A stretch of DNA of 64,000 nt, taken from assembly GCF_001267535.1 (NCBI RefSeq), contig NZ_JRXE01000003.1:56476-120475 (forward strand), read 5' to 3'. This document shows, piece after piece, positions 9,172 through 17,864 of this stretch (position 1 is the stretch's first letter; the number at the start of each line of letters is the position of its first letter). Made by a program: the position numbers and the translations under genes. This DNA comes from Winslowiella iniecta (lineage in GTDB: Bacteria > Pseudomonadota > Gammaproteobacteria > Enterobacterales > Enterobacteriaceae). Below the pieces are notes generated by a model. That model saw only the letters and a program-made list of their open reading frames with translations, searched no databases and was not told the origin of the DNA.

Positions 9172-10599
9172 GTGAAACAGCCAGCCAGTCAGCCAACCTT
9201 TCTCTTCCATGATTATGAAACCTTTGGAAAAAGTCCGTCACTGGACCGTCCGGCGCAGTTTGCTGGCGTACGCACCGATATGGATTTCAATATTATTGGT
9301 GAACCGGAAGTGTTTTATTGCCAGCCCGCTGACGACTATCTGCCGCAGCCGGAAGCGGTGATGATTACCGGCATCACGCCGCAGCAGGCGAAAGCACGCG
9401 GCGTCAGCGAAGCCGAGTTTGCCCGCCGTATTCACGCCCTGTTCAGCGAACCCAACACCTGCATAGTGGGCTACAACAATGTGCGCTTCGATGATGAAGT
9501 CACGCGCAATATCTTCTATCGCAACTTCTACGATCCCTATGGCTGGAGCTGGCAAAACGGCAATACGCGCTGGGATCTGCTGGATGTGATGCGTGCTTGC
9601 TATGCACTGCGCCCGGAAGGGATTAACTGGCCGGAAAACAATGATGGTATGCCGAGCTTCCGCCTTGAGCATCTGACCAAAGCCAACGGTGTCGAACACG
9701 CCAATGCGCACGATGCAATGTCAGACGTTTACGCCACTATTGCCATGGCAAAACTGGTTAAACAGCAGCAGCCAAAGCTGTATGACTATCTGTTCAGCCA
9801 TCGCAGCAAACAGAAAATCACCACGCTGGTGGATATTCCACAAATGAAGCCACTGGTGCATATTTCCGGGATGTTTGGCGCATTTCGCGGCAATACCAGC
9901 TGGATCGCCCCCCTTGCCTGGCACCCGGATAACCGCAATGCGCTGATTACCTGCGATCTCGCCGGTGATATGTCGCCGCTGCTGGAGCTGGATGCTGATG
10001 CACTACGTGAACGGCTGTACACGCCACGCGACCAGCTGGGCGACGCGGCGGCGGTGCCGATTAAACTGGTACATATTAATAAATGTCCGGTACTGGCACC
10101 GGCCAATACCCTGCGACCGGAAGATGCGCAGCGCATTGGCATTGACCGTCAGCGCTGTCTGGCGAATCTGGCACTGCTGCGTCAGCACCCGGAGATCCGC
10201 GAAAAAGTGGTCACGCTGTTTGCCGAAGCAGAACCTTTTGCCGCCGTCGATGATGTTGATGCCCGGCTGTATGATGGCTTCTTCAGTGATGCCGACCGGT
10301 CGGCAATGAATATTATTTTGCAGACGGATTCGTCAAATTTACCGGCGCTGGATTTGACCTTTAACGACTCGCGTATTAAGCAGTTGCTGTTCCGTTATCG
10401 GGCACGTAACTTCCCCGGCACGCTGGATGATGCTGAACAGCAGCGCTGGCTGCAACACCGTCGTGAAGCGTTGAACCCGGAACGGGTACAACGTTATGTG
10501 CTGGAACTGGAGTCGTTGTTTAATTTGTATGAAGGCGATAACGATAAAATGGCGCAGCTAAAAGCGCTGTTTGATTACGCCCGCGATCTGGTTTCCTGA
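9172..10599 (+). CDS. sbcB: Exodeoxyribonuclease I
   Basis: This is the 3'-to-5' single-strand DNA exonuclease used in recombination and mismatch repair. Very strong similarity to E. coli SbcB (475 residues) starts at PTFLFHDYETFG. The DEDDh-type catalytic residues are visible in FHDYETFG and NAHDAMSDVY. The chosen GTG start at 9172 gives 475 residues and has AGGGA 8 bp upstream; an in-frame ATG at 9103 would add 23 residues with no counterpart in the family. C-terminal SH3-like and helical domains are complete. A hairpin without T tract follows at 10608-10627. Position near the his operon matches Escherichia. Confidence 0.95.
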   Translation: MKQPASQPTFLFHDYETFGKSPSLDRPAQFAGVRTDMDFNIIGEPEVFYCQPADDYLPQPEAVMITGITPQQAKARGVSEAEFARRIHALFSEPNTCIVGYNNVRFDDEVTRNIFYRNFYDPYGWSWQNGNTRWDLLDVMRACYALRPEGINWPENNDGMPSFRLEHLTKANGVEHANAHDAMSDVYATIAMAKLVKQQQPKLYDYLFSHRSKQKITTLVDIPQMKPLVHISGMFGAFRGNTSWIAPLAWHPDNRNALITCDLAGDMSPLLELDADALRERLYTPRDQLGDAAAVPIKLVHINKCPVLAPANTLRPEDAQRIGIDRQRCLANLALLRQHPEIREKVVTLFAEAEPFAAVDDVDARLYDGFFSDADRSAMNIILQTDSSNLPALDLTFNDSRIKQLLFRYRARNFPGTLDDAEQQRWLQHRREALNPERVQRYVLELESLFNLYEGDNDKMAQLKALFDYARDLVS

Positions 10600-10607
10600 G
10601 CATAACC

Positions 10608-10627
10608 GTGGCCGCAAAAGCGGCCAC
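10608..10627. terminator. Hairpin between sbcB and the convergent gene
   Basis: The perfect 8-bp stem GTGGCCGC-AAAA-GCGGCCAC lies between convergent genes. There is no T tract on either side, so it is only a weak intrinsic terminator candidate. Confidence 0.4.
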
Positions 10628-10647
10628 CTGCTCCACCCGTTGAGCTT

Positions 10648-11583
10648 TTACACACTACTGGTGGTCGCTTGATCTGCCTCAATCGCAACCGGCCTCACGG
10701 CCTTTTTCTGCGGCAAACAATCAACGATGGCCTGCAACTTATTGAGATAATGAATCATTATCTCAATAACGATTTCCAGTTGTGCCGTCCCTGCGGTTTC
10801 CAGACTATCCACTCGCTCCTTCAACAGGCGGGTCACTTCAAGCAAGTTGGCGTGCGCTGACTCGGCATTTTTGACGCTTTTGACACTGGAAATATTCGCC
10901 GACGCTTCGGCCAGAGACAGCACAAATTCGATGGCGACTTTTACATCACTACACACTTCGTGCCAGATTTTAAGATTTTTCGGCGTGTCGAAGGGCACAA
11001 TCCTGCCGCTTAAAACGGTTACCGTGGCACGGATAAAACGATAAATATTACTGCCGACAATCGCAATACTTTGTGAAGAAGTCTCAGAGTAACCATATTT
11101 CGTCGCGCTATAAAACAGAATGTTACCGAACATATCGGCATCCATCGGCCAGCCTTTTTCACCCCTCGCCTTCGCCGACCAGTTTCTCCAGGCACACCAG
11201 GCATCCGCCCCCGCTGAGCAAACCCAAACGAGATTTACCCCCATTGAAATCTTACCAAATATCCCGTTGGTAAATACGGCCACCAGCACAGAAGGTATGG
11301 ATAACGCCGCCGTCGCCAATAGCAGCAATGTCTGTTTATAAAATGTTCGCTCAGCCGCATCAACGCCATGTAGCTTTGCTTTCTCCAGGCAGTCATTGGC
11401 TTTTTTAGCCACATTATCAATAAATATGTTAACCGCATCAGGGCTATTAAAGTTGTCAGGTGCCGTCATCCCCAGTGTGGCGGTTAACGATGTACCCGAA
11501 ACAGTACTGGCGAGAGAATGCGCGCTATCCTGGCGTCTAACTAAGCGGTTTAAATTTTCAGTGCTAACATTTCGTGGACACAT
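10648..11583 (-). CDS. Two-helix membrane protein, possible type III translocator-like partner
   Basis: I do not recognise this 311-residue protein by sequence. It has a polar Ser/Thr/Asn-rich N-terminus without signal peptide, two adjacent hydrophobic helices at about residues 84-109 (LLLLATAALSIPSVLVAVF) and 112-131 (ISMGVNLVWVCSAGADAW), and a long helical, probably coiled-coil C-terminal part (about 215-295, e.g. LLEVTRLLKERVDSLE). A hydrophobic hairpin flanked by helical regions resembles the SctE/YopB/SipB translocator layout, though this protein is shorter than known ones (about 400-600). The preceding gene, 15 bp upstream, encodes an LcrH/SycD-like chaperone, giving the usual chaperone-translocator order. 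No other type III genes are visible, so the function is inferred from context only. Confidence 0.75.
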   Translation of the reverse strand: MCPRNVSTENLNRLVRRQDSAHSLASTVSGTSLTATLGMTAPDNFNSPDAVNIFIDNVAKKANDCLEKAKLHGVDAAERTFYKQTLLLLATAALSIPSVLVAVFTNGIFGKISMGVNLVWVCSAGADAWCAWRNWSAKARGEKGWPMDADMFGNILFYSATKYGYSETSSQSIAIVGSNIYRFIRATVTVLSGRIVPFDTPKNLKIWHEVCSDVKVAIEFVLSLAEASANISSVKSVKNAESAHANLLEVTRLLKERVDSLETAGTAQLEIVIEIMIHYLNKLQAIVDCLPQKKAVRPVAIEADQATTSSV

Positions 11584-11598
11584 TAAACCTCCAAAAGT

Positions 11599-12027
11599 TT
11601 AATAGCTTAAATCAGCCAGCAGGCTTTTCGCCTGCTGATGGAGCCAGTGGTGACTGGCGGCGTCATTGTTTAGCGAGCGGCATAAAGTGAGCGTGGACTC
11701 CAGTGCGTCACAGGCCTCGGTGATATTGCCCAGCGTATTAAGGCAACCGGCGATATGAAAATAAGCCCAGGGTTCATCGGCCTGGAGAAAAATGCAGTGC
11801 ATAAAGAGTTTCAGTGCTTGCTCGGTCTCGCCTTGTTGCTTAAGTGCGCAAGCAAAAGCAAACAGGAAGCGGCGTTCCAGTGGGTGGTAAATGGCAGCTT
11901 CAGCAAAACATTCCGTGGCTTGTTCAAAAAAACCGTCATTCCAGAGGTTGTAACCACGCTCATAGATTTCCTCCAGCTCATTGTCGGGCGGAGGGTGACA
12001 TTCATTAACGATGGTTGGATTTTTCAT
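11599..12027 (-). CDS. SycD/LcrH/IpgC-like type III secretion chaperone (TPR protein)
   Basis: The 142-residue acidic protein consists of about three tetratricopeptide-like repeats from residue 18 to 115. The signatures resemble class II chaperones of type III translocators: YERGYNLWNDGFFEQATECF, then LFAFACALKQQGETEQAL, then DEPWAYFHIAGCL, which parallels the PxFHxxxC segment of IpgC and LcrH. In Yersinia, Shigella and Salmonella such chaperones hold the hydrophobic translocators in the cytoplasm before export. It is the first gene of a two-gene unit with the membrane protein at 10648-11583. There is no adjacent secretion apparatus, so it would have to serve a system elsewhere, or a relic. 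A generic TPR protein remains possible. Confidence 0.8.
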   Translation of the reverse strand: MKNPTIVNECHPPPDNELEEIYERGYNLWNDGFFEQATECFAEAAIYHPLERRFLFAFACALKQQGETEQALKLFMHCIFLQADEPWAYFHIAGCLNTLGNITEACDALESTLTLCRSLNNDAASHHWLHQQAKSLLADLSY

Positions 12028-12228
12028 CTGTTATTGTTATCCGAATTGAGCATTAATTATCTAATTTAAAAATCATTCATATTTAAATTATCAATTAGCG
12101 CATAATAAATGTTTATTGCCGACTCAGGATAAGTTGAATTAATCACAGTTAATTGACGAAATTGTCATGAGAATTGAATTATGATTTTTAAAATTCTTAC
12201 ACGCCTAAAACATCTGTTTTGTAAGCAT

Positions 12229-12265
12229 AAAAAAACGCCCATGAATTATCATGAGCGTTTTATTT
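12229..12265. terminator. Bidirectional terminator between puuP and the chaperone-gene region
   Basis: The stem AACGCcCATGA-ATTA-TCATGaGCGTT has one mismatch. It is followed by seven T residues on the minus strand, where it ends the puuP transcript, and by TTTATTTT on the plus strand. The roughly 200 bp between it and 12028 are AT-rich and should hold the chaperone-unit promoter; no hrp-box-like sequence was seen. Confidence 0.85.
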
Positions 12266-12298
12266 TACTCGCTGTCGGTCACTCTGACCGTTTTCAGA

Positions 12299-13666
12299 TT
12301 ACATCAAATCTTCACTGCACTGCGGCACCGGGTTACGGAAGCTGCGTGTCACCACGGCCAGATAGGTCAGGCCAATCGCCCCCCATACCAGGCCGAGAAT
12401 CATCGAGCTCTCTTCAAGGTTAACCCACAGCGCGCCAACGGTTAACGCACCGCACAGCGGCAGAATCAGGAAGTTGAAATTATCTTTCAGCGTTTTATTG
12501 CGACCTTCACGGATCCAGAACTGCGAAATTACCGACAGGTTAACAAAGGTAAACGCCACCAGCGCACCGAAGTTAATCAGCGCAGTCGCCGTCACCAAAT
12601 CAAAGGTGATGGAGGAGAGCGCAATTACGCCGACCAGCACCACGTTCAGTGCCGGAGTACGCCATTTCGGATGGATATAACCGAAGAAACGCTCCGGGAA
12701 CACGCCATCACGACCCATCACATACATCAGACGGGAAACGCCTGCATGTGCTGCCATACCGGAAGCCAGTACCGTTACGCAGGAGAAGATCAAAATGCCG
12801 AACTGGAAGGCTTTGCCTGCCACATACAGCATGATCTCAGGCTGTGACGCATCCGGGTCTTTAAAGCGGCTGATATCCGGGAAGTACAGCTGCAGGAAGT
12901 AGGAGACCACAATAAAGATGACCCCACCAATCAACGCGGTCAGGAAGATCGCTTTCGGGATCACCCGGCCTGCGTCTTTGGTCTCTTCCGACAGCGAGCT
13001 GATGCCGTCAAAGCCGAGGAACGAGAAGCACAGGATAGTCGCACCGGTAATCATCGGCACCACATGCGCATTCTCAGACCAGAATGGACGACTGCTGGTC
13101 AGCGTGCCGGCACCTTCGCCGTGCGCAACGCCGTACACCACCATGCCCATAATCGCGACCATCACTGCGACCTGCAACACCACAATCACGCTGTTAAAGT
13201 TAGCAACGGTTTTGATGCCACGCAGGTTGGAAATGGTCATAAAGCCCACCAGCAGCACGACAAATATCCACGAAGGAATGCCGGGCACCAGTGCTTCAAA
13301 ATAAATTTTCGCCAGCAGAATGTTGATCATCGGCATAAACAGATAATCAAGCAGTGACGACCAGCCCACCATAAAGCCAACGTGCGGGCTGATCGCTTTC
13401 TGTGCGTAAGTGTAAGCGGATCCCGCAGATGGGAAGCGGCGTACCAGCTTACCGTAGCTTAACGCGGTAAACAGAATCGCAATCAGTGCAAAGGCGTAGG
13501 CGGTGGCAACGTGGCCATCAGTCAGACCTGAAACGATGCCAAAGGTATCGAACAGTGTCATCGGCTGCATATAGGCCAGACCCATCATTACAACAGGTAA
13601 CAGCGTCAGCGTTTTTTTCAGTTGCGCGCGCGACTGTGGCGCAGCAGAGGCGGAATTATGCGTCAT
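12299..13666 (-). CDS. puuP: Putrescine importer (APC-family permease)
   Basis: The 455-residue inner-membrane transporter has about 12 helices and strong similarity to E. coli PuuP, for example [62 protein letters not shown] and [15 protein letters not shown]. It brings putrescine into the cell for the gamma-glutamylated Puu pathway, whose enzymes are encoded directly upstream. A GGGGAGG ribosome-binding site precedes the ATG at 13666. The gene is separated from puuE by a terminator (13951-13982), so it probably has its own promoter. A 66-codon upstream ORF overlaps its start. Confidence 0.93.
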   Translation of the reverse strand: MTHNSASAAPQSRAQLKKTLTLLPVVMMGLAYMQPMTLFDTFGIVSGLTDGHVATAYAFALIAILFTALSYGKLVRRFPSAGSAYTYAQKAISPHVGFMVGWSSLLDYLFMPMINILLAKIYFEALVPGIPSWIFVVLLVGFMTISNLRGIKTVANFNSVIVVLQVAVMVAIMGMVVYGVAHGEGAGTLTSSRPFWSENAHVVPMITGATILCFSFLGFDGISSLSEETKDAGRVIPKAIFLTALIGGVIFIVVSYFLQLYFPDISRFKDPDASQPEIMLYVAGKAFQFGILIFSCVTVLASGMAAHAGVSRLMYVMGRDGVFPERFFGYIHPKWRTPALNVVLVGVIALSSITFDLVTATALINFGALVAFTFVNLSVISQFWIREGRNKTLKDNFNFLILPLCGALTVGALWVNLEESSMILGLVWGAIGLTYLAVVTRSFRNPVPQCSEDLM

Positions 13667-13856
13667 GATTCAGCCTCCCCATAGTGCCAACCTTTCTGGG
13701 TTGAACCACAGGGAAACTTCGCGAGGTGCGATAGAGACTACTTTTCAGAGGGGAATTACTGGAACAGGCAGGCGAAATACGTCCCGCAGCGGCGCCGTAG
13801 TCATCACGTTGGCGAATACCGGTAGATACCGGTGCAGTGTTAAAATGTTGCCCCAT
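13656..13856 (-). CDS. Possible leader ORF overlapping the puuP start
   Basis: A 66-codon ORF starts with ATG at 13856, has GAGG 9 bp upstream, and its TAA stop lies inside the first codons of puuP (ATGACGCATAA). The product is Ser/Arg/Pro-rich with no membrane segment or recognisable domain. The overlap would allow translational coupling or attenuation. The known case speFL upstream of speF shows that polyamine genes can use leader peptides, but I see no sequence relation. It could be non-coding. Confidence 0.3.
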   Translation of the reverse strand: MGQHFNTAPVSTGIRQRDDYGAAAGRISPACSSNSPLKSSLYRTSRSFPVVQPRKVGTMGRLNHDA

Positions 13857-14034
13857 CTTTCTTTTCCTCAACAAGACACGTTCATGCGTGCTTAAAGCGA
13901 CTATCTATCCGGAACCAGGTCCGGCCTCTGTGTGTGATTTGGTTTAATGCAAAAAATAACCGGCGCTTTACGCGTCGGTTATCATTTCTATACCCAAAAT
14001 CATTATGGATGCTAAAAGCACCACCGCAAATTCA
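13667..14034. other. Intergenic region between puuE and puuP
   Basis: Beyond the puuE terminator and the possible leader ORF, this 368-bp region should contain the puuP promoter (about 13860-13950). No clear sigma-70 boxes or PuuR-like operator could be assigned by eye. Confidence 0.5.
13951..13982 (-). terminator. Terminator of the puuA-puuE unit
   Basis: On the minus strand the stem ATAACCGaCGCG-TAAA-GCGCCGGTTAT-like hairpin is followed by six T residues. It lies about 50 bp after the puuE stop codon. Confidence 0.8.
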
Positions 14035-15345
14035 TTAACTAAGGGTATGTTTTGCAGGGCGCATATTCTGCACTACCTCAAGGGCAGATGACAAGATGTT
14101 GAGACCTTCAGTAACAATTTCTTTGCTGGCGGTCAGTGGAATCAGAAATCTGATCACATTTCCGCGCACGCCGCAGGATAATAAAACCAGCCCCTGACGC
14201 CCGGCTTCCTGTACCAGCGCCTGGGTTAACACTTTATCCGGTTTGTGGCGATCGCGCTGTTCCACCAGCTCAATGGCAACCATCGCGCCGAGGCCGCGCA
14301 CGTCACCAATGCAGTCAAAGCGCTCGGCCAGCTGTTGCAGATGTTGCGTCACCCACGCGCCCTGCGCCTGCGCTTTAAGATTCAGTTGCTCCTCTTCGAT
14401 CAGCTCGACGACCGCCAGCGCCGCGGCAATCCCCAGCGGCGAACCGGCATAGGTGCCACCCAACCCGCCAGCCTGCGCTTTCTGCATCAGCGCCTGTTTG
14501 CCAACCAGCGCCGAGAGCGGGAACCCCCCGGCAAGACTTTTTGCCATGGTGACTAAATCCGGCTCGACGCCGCTGTGTTCAATGGCAAAGGTTTTACCGG
14601 TGCGGCAAAAGCCACTCTGGATTTCATCAACAATCAGCACAATGCCGTGCTCATCACAGAGCGTGCGCAGTTGTTGCAGAAAATGCGCCGACGCGGCGTA
14701 GAATCCGCCTTCTCCCTGTACTGGCTCAATAATAATCGCCGCCACTTCGTCCGGCGACACATCGGCGGCAAAAATGCCCTGCAACGCGCCAATCGCCTGC
14801 AATTCGCTGATGCCAAGATAACTTGCCGGATATGGAGCATGAAAAATCCCGCCGGGGAACGGGCCGTAACCTTTTTTATACGGCTGGACTTTGCCGGTCA
14901 GCGCCATACCCAGTAAGGTACGGCCATGAAACGCGCCGCGAAAGGCAATCACCGCCGTACGGCCGGTTGCCACTCGCGCCACTTTGATTGCATTTTCCAC
15001 CGCCTCCGCGCCGGTCGACATCAACAGCGTTTGTGTCGGCCCGCTAATCGGCACCAGCTTATTGAGCTTTTCTGCCAGTTCGATATAGCTGCCGTAAGGC
15101 GTGACCTGGAAACAGGGATGGGTAAATTTCTCCAGTTGCGCGCTGACGGCCTCGATCACTTTTGGATGGTTATGACCGGTGTTAACTACCGCAATGCCGG
15201 ACGCAAAGTCGATATAACGTTTGCCCTCCGCATCCCATAATTCCGCATTGCGCGCTTTTTCAATATAGACCTGCAACGAATTGCCGACCCCTGGCGTCAC
15301 CGCCGCCTCACGACGCGCCTGCCACTGCTGATTACTTTGCTTCAT
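14035..15345 (-). CDS. puuE: 4-aminobutyrate aminotransferase (Puu pathway)
   Basis: A class III, fold-type I PLP aminotransferase of 436 residues that converts GABA and 2-oxoglutarate to succinate semialdehyde and glutamate. The motifs GAEAVENAIKVAR, FRGAFHGRTLLGMALTGKVQPYK, EPVQGEGGF, DEIQSGFCRTGK and the PLP-lysine segment MAKSLAGGFPLSALVG (about residue 266) match PuuE/GabT. The start ATG at 15345 has AGGGGAG 7 bp upstream; an upstream in-frame TTG at 15363 would place the ribosome-binding site inside the gene and is rejected. PuuE rather than GabT is chosen from the context between puuA and puuP. Confidence 0.9.
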   Translation of the reverse strand: MKQSNQQWQARREAAVTPGVGNSLQVYIEKARNAELWDAEGKRYIDFASGIAVVNTGHNHPKVIEAVSAQLEKFTHPCFQVTPYGSYIELAEKLNKLVPISGPTQTLLMSTGAEAVENAIKVARVATGRTAVIAFRGAFHGRTLLGMALTGKVQPYKKGYGPFPGGIFHAPYPASYLGISELQAIGALQGIFAADVSPDEVAAIIIEPVQGEGGFYAASAHFLQQLRTLCDEHGIVLIVDEIQSGFCRTGKTFAIEHSGVEPDLVTMAKSLAGGFPLSALVGKQALMQKAQAGGLGGTYAGSPLGIAAALAVVELIEEEQLNLKAQAQGAWVTQHLQQLAERFDCIGDVRGLGAMVAIELVEQRDRHKPDKVLTQALVQEAGRQGLVLLSCGVRGNVIRFLIPLTASKEIVTEGLNILSSALEVVQNMRPAKHTLS

Positions 15346-15435
15346 CTCGTGCTCCCCTGGCAAAACTGCAAATCATCAGCATGGGCGGCAATCACGCCGC
15401 CGCTGGAAATAACGTTTCTTTATTCACGTAACGTA

Positions 15436-16851
15436 TCAGGCATTTTTTAACATCCAGTCGATCTCTGTCGCTGTGATCAGTCGCTCAAAATGCATCAGTT
15501 CATGATGTTTACAACTGTGCCAGACAAAGCTGAAACGCTCGCCGAACAGTTTTTGCAACGGGTAACTCTGTTCAAACTCATACAGCGCATCGCTCTGGCG
15601 CGTCGGTAACGGATTTCCTGCCGCCTGATGACCGTTTCCTTTTACCGGATGCGGTAAAGGCAACGGGTTATCAATCCCGTGCAGGATCCCGGCCAGAATC
15701 GTCGCCACCACCAGATAAGGGTTAGCATCCGCCCCGGCGACCCGATACTCAACGCGATGATTATCAGCGTCACCACAGGGAATTCGCAGCGCCACCGTGC
15801 GGTTATTGTGCCCCCACGACGCCTGTAGCGGCACAAAAGCATCGGGCAGAAAGCGGCGATACGCGTTGACGTTGGGAGCCAGCAGCGCCATGGAAGCCGG
15901 CATCAGATCGATCATACCGGCCAGCGCGCGTTTCAGCAGCGGCGAATCACCGCCGTCATCGCTGGCAAAAGCGTTGTGATCGGCGGCATCCAGCATGCTG
16001 ATATGCACATGCATCCCGCTACCGGCATACTCTTCGTAGGGCTTCGCCATAAAGGTGGCGTTCATTGCGTGGTTTTCCGCAACCTGACGCACCAGCCGTT
16101 TCAGCAGAATGGCATGGTCGCAGGCGCTGAGCACATTTCGCGTGTGATGCAGGTTAATCTCAAACTGACCGGGCGAGGCTTCCGCCAGCGCACCCTCTGC
16201 CGGAATCCCCTGTAACCGCGCCAGCGCGTCGATATCCCCCAGCACTTCGGCAAAGTGATCGAGATTATCCAGCGAGTAAACCTGGCTCTGCATATTGCGC
16301 TCATCGCTGCCCGGTGCGCAGGGTGGCTGGATATAGCCTTCAGCATCGCGTTTTTTATCCACCAGATAGAACTCCAGCTCTACCGCTACCACCGGAAACA
16401 GACCTCGGTTACGCAGTTGCTGCCAAAGGTTATTGAGCACGTTTCGGGGTTCAACGTCAAAGGGAGTGCCATCTTGATTACGCATGGTCAGCAGCACCTG
16501 CGCAAGATGTCTGGGATCGGAAGCTGAAGGGATAAGCGTGCCACTGACCGGAAGACAAAGATTATCGGGTTCACCCAGCGCCTGACCTAAACCGGCCTCT
16601 TCTACGGTATTGCCGAGAATATCCATGGCGAACACCGATGCCGGGAAGTAACAACCTTTTTCTGTTTTTGCCAGGCTGGCGAAGGGAATGCGTTTACCGC
16701 GAAAGACACCGTTGAGATCGTTAAGAAGGATATCGACATACTGCGTTTCAGGATGGCGTTCCAGATAGGCTTTTACCTCATTCTGGAACGCGCTGGTTCG
16801 TTTCTCTTCACTGTGTCTCGTGAAGTCTTCTACTTCCACCAGATTTGTCAT
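15436..16851 (-). CDS. puuA: Gamma-glutamylputrescine synthetase
   Basis: A 471-residue glutamine-synthetase-family ligase that joins glutamate to putrescine using ATP, the first step of the Puu pathway. It matches E. coli PuuA (472) throughout: TQYVDILLNDLNGVFRGKRI, CYFPASVFAMDILGN, ASPGQFEINLHH, GSGMHVHISM, NNRTVALRIPCG and the identical end ITATEIDWMLKNA-like segment. The start MTNLVEVEDF at 16851 follows GGGTG and agrees with the family; the alternative start five codons upstream (16866) lacks support. It is the first gene leftwards from the divergent puuA/puuD intergenic region, which contains a PuuR-like operator core. Confidence 0.94.
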   Translation of the reverse strand: MTNLVEVEDFTRHSEEKRTSAFQNEVKAYLERHPETQYVDILLNDLNGVFRGKRIPFASLAKTEKGCYFPASVFAMDILGNTVEEAGLGQALGEPDNLCLPVSGTLIPSASDPRHLAQVLLTMRNQDGTPFDVEPRNVLNNLWQQLRNRGLFPVVAVELEFYLVDKKRDAEGYIQPPCAPGSDERNMQSQVYSLDNLDHFAEVLGDIDALARLQGIPAEGALAEASPGQFEINLHHTRNVLSACDHAILLKRLVRQVAENHAMNATFMAKPYEEYAGSGMHVHISMLDAADHNAFASDDGGDSPLLKRALAGMIDLMPASMALLAPNVNAYRRFLPDAFVPLQASWGHNNRTVALRIPCGDADNHRVEYRVAGADANPYLVVATILAGILHGIDNPLPLPHPVKGNGHQAAGNPLPTRQSDALYEFEQSYPLQKLFGERFSFVWHSCKHHELMHFERLITATEIDWMLKNA

Positions 16852-16966
16852 GATTTCACCCGCCATTGACCAGAGATAATCGGTTGTGCGTGATGCTCAA
16901 ACTAACGGCCACATCTCTAACATAGCGCCAACATAAAAAGTGTGCAAATGTTACAATTTGGTTTGA

Positions 16967-16976
16967 ATAATGAACA
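16967..16976 (+). promoter_or_regulatory. PuuR-like operator core
   Basis: ATAATGAACA in the puuA/puuD divergent promoter region is identical to the last ten bases of the E. coli PuuR recognition sequence as I remember it (AAAATATAATGAACA). The five upstream bases do not match. An operator here would control both divergent units, even though puuR is not in the window. Confidence 0.45.
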
Positions 16977-17064
16977 ACTGATTGCTAGATTGAAAATCTG
17001 ATGCACAGCTTTTCGCCATGTGCGCCCTGCCGATAATGACTTCAGACAGTGCTGCGAGGGAGTA

Positions 17065-17829
17065 ATGGGCATTATTTTTAATAAGCCATTGATCGGCGTA
17101 GTGATGTGCCAGATTGTCAACGGCGGTCATCCCAGCCAGACGGTACATAACAAATACCTCGATGCGATTCTCTCCGCCGGTGGCGTGCCGCTTGGCCTGC
17201 CGCACGGGTTGATGAATCAACCTGAATTATTGGAAAATGCGATGGCGGTGCTGGACGGGATTTTACTCACCGGCAGCCCCAGCAATATCGAACCCTTTCA
17301 TTATGGTGCCACCGGCACTGAGCCACACGCTGACCCTGGCCGCGACAAACTCGCTTTTGCCCTGATTACCGCAGCGATTGCCCGGAAAATGCCGATGCTG
17401 GCGATCTGTCGCGGCTTACAGGAACTGGTGGTGGCAACCGGCGGCTCATTATATCGACAGTTACATTTGCAAGCTGGCTTGCAGGACCATCGCGAAAATG
17501 AAGCGCTGCCGCTGGAACAACAGTATGCGCCAGCGCATGACGTGCAGCCGGAACCCGGTGGATTGCTGGCGGATTTGCTTAACAGCCGCGAAAAACTGCG
17601 GGTCAATTCGTTGCATCAGCAAGGTATTCGAACCTTAGGTTCACAGCTGCGCATCGAGGCGCGCGCCGCTGATGGGCTGATTGAAGCGGTCAGCCTGCGG
17701 CAGCACCCTTTTGCTTTGGCCGTACAGTGGCATCCCGAATGGCAGAGCGATAACTCAGCGCCCTCACGTGAGTTATTTGCTGGCTTTATTCACGCCTGCA
17801 ACCGCTATCAACAAGAAACCCGACGATAA
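17065..17829 (+). CDS. puuD: Gamma-glutamyl-gamma-aminobutyrate hydrolase
   Basis: A 254-residue class I glutamine-amidotransferase-like hydrolase (peptidase C26) that releases GABA from gamma-glutamyl-GABA. The nucleophile Cys sits in AICRGLQELVVATGG (about residue 115) and the His/Glu pair in QWHPEW (about 222). It is closely similar to E. coli PuuD (PLIGVVMCQ, NKYLDAILSAGG, HADPGRD, NSLHQQG). The start at 17065 has GAGGGAG just upstream; an in-frame start at 17020 would add 15 residues without homology. It is the first gene of the rightward puuD-puuB unit. Confidence 0.94.
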   Translation: MGIIFNKPLIGVVMCQIVNGGHPSQTVHNKYLDAILSAGGVPLGLPHGLMNQPELLENAMAVLDGILLTGSPSNIEPFHYGATGTEPHADPGRDKLAFALITAAIARKMPMLAICRGLQELVVATGGSLYRQLHLQAGLQDHRENEALPLEQQYAPAHDVQPEPGGLLADLLNSREKLRVNSLHQQGIRTLGSQLRIEARAADGLIEAVSLRQHPFALAVQWHPEWQSDNSAPSRELFAGFIHACNRYQQETRR

Positions 17830-17864
17830 TCGTTTAAAACCGACATGCTGGCTCCGGAGGTGGG

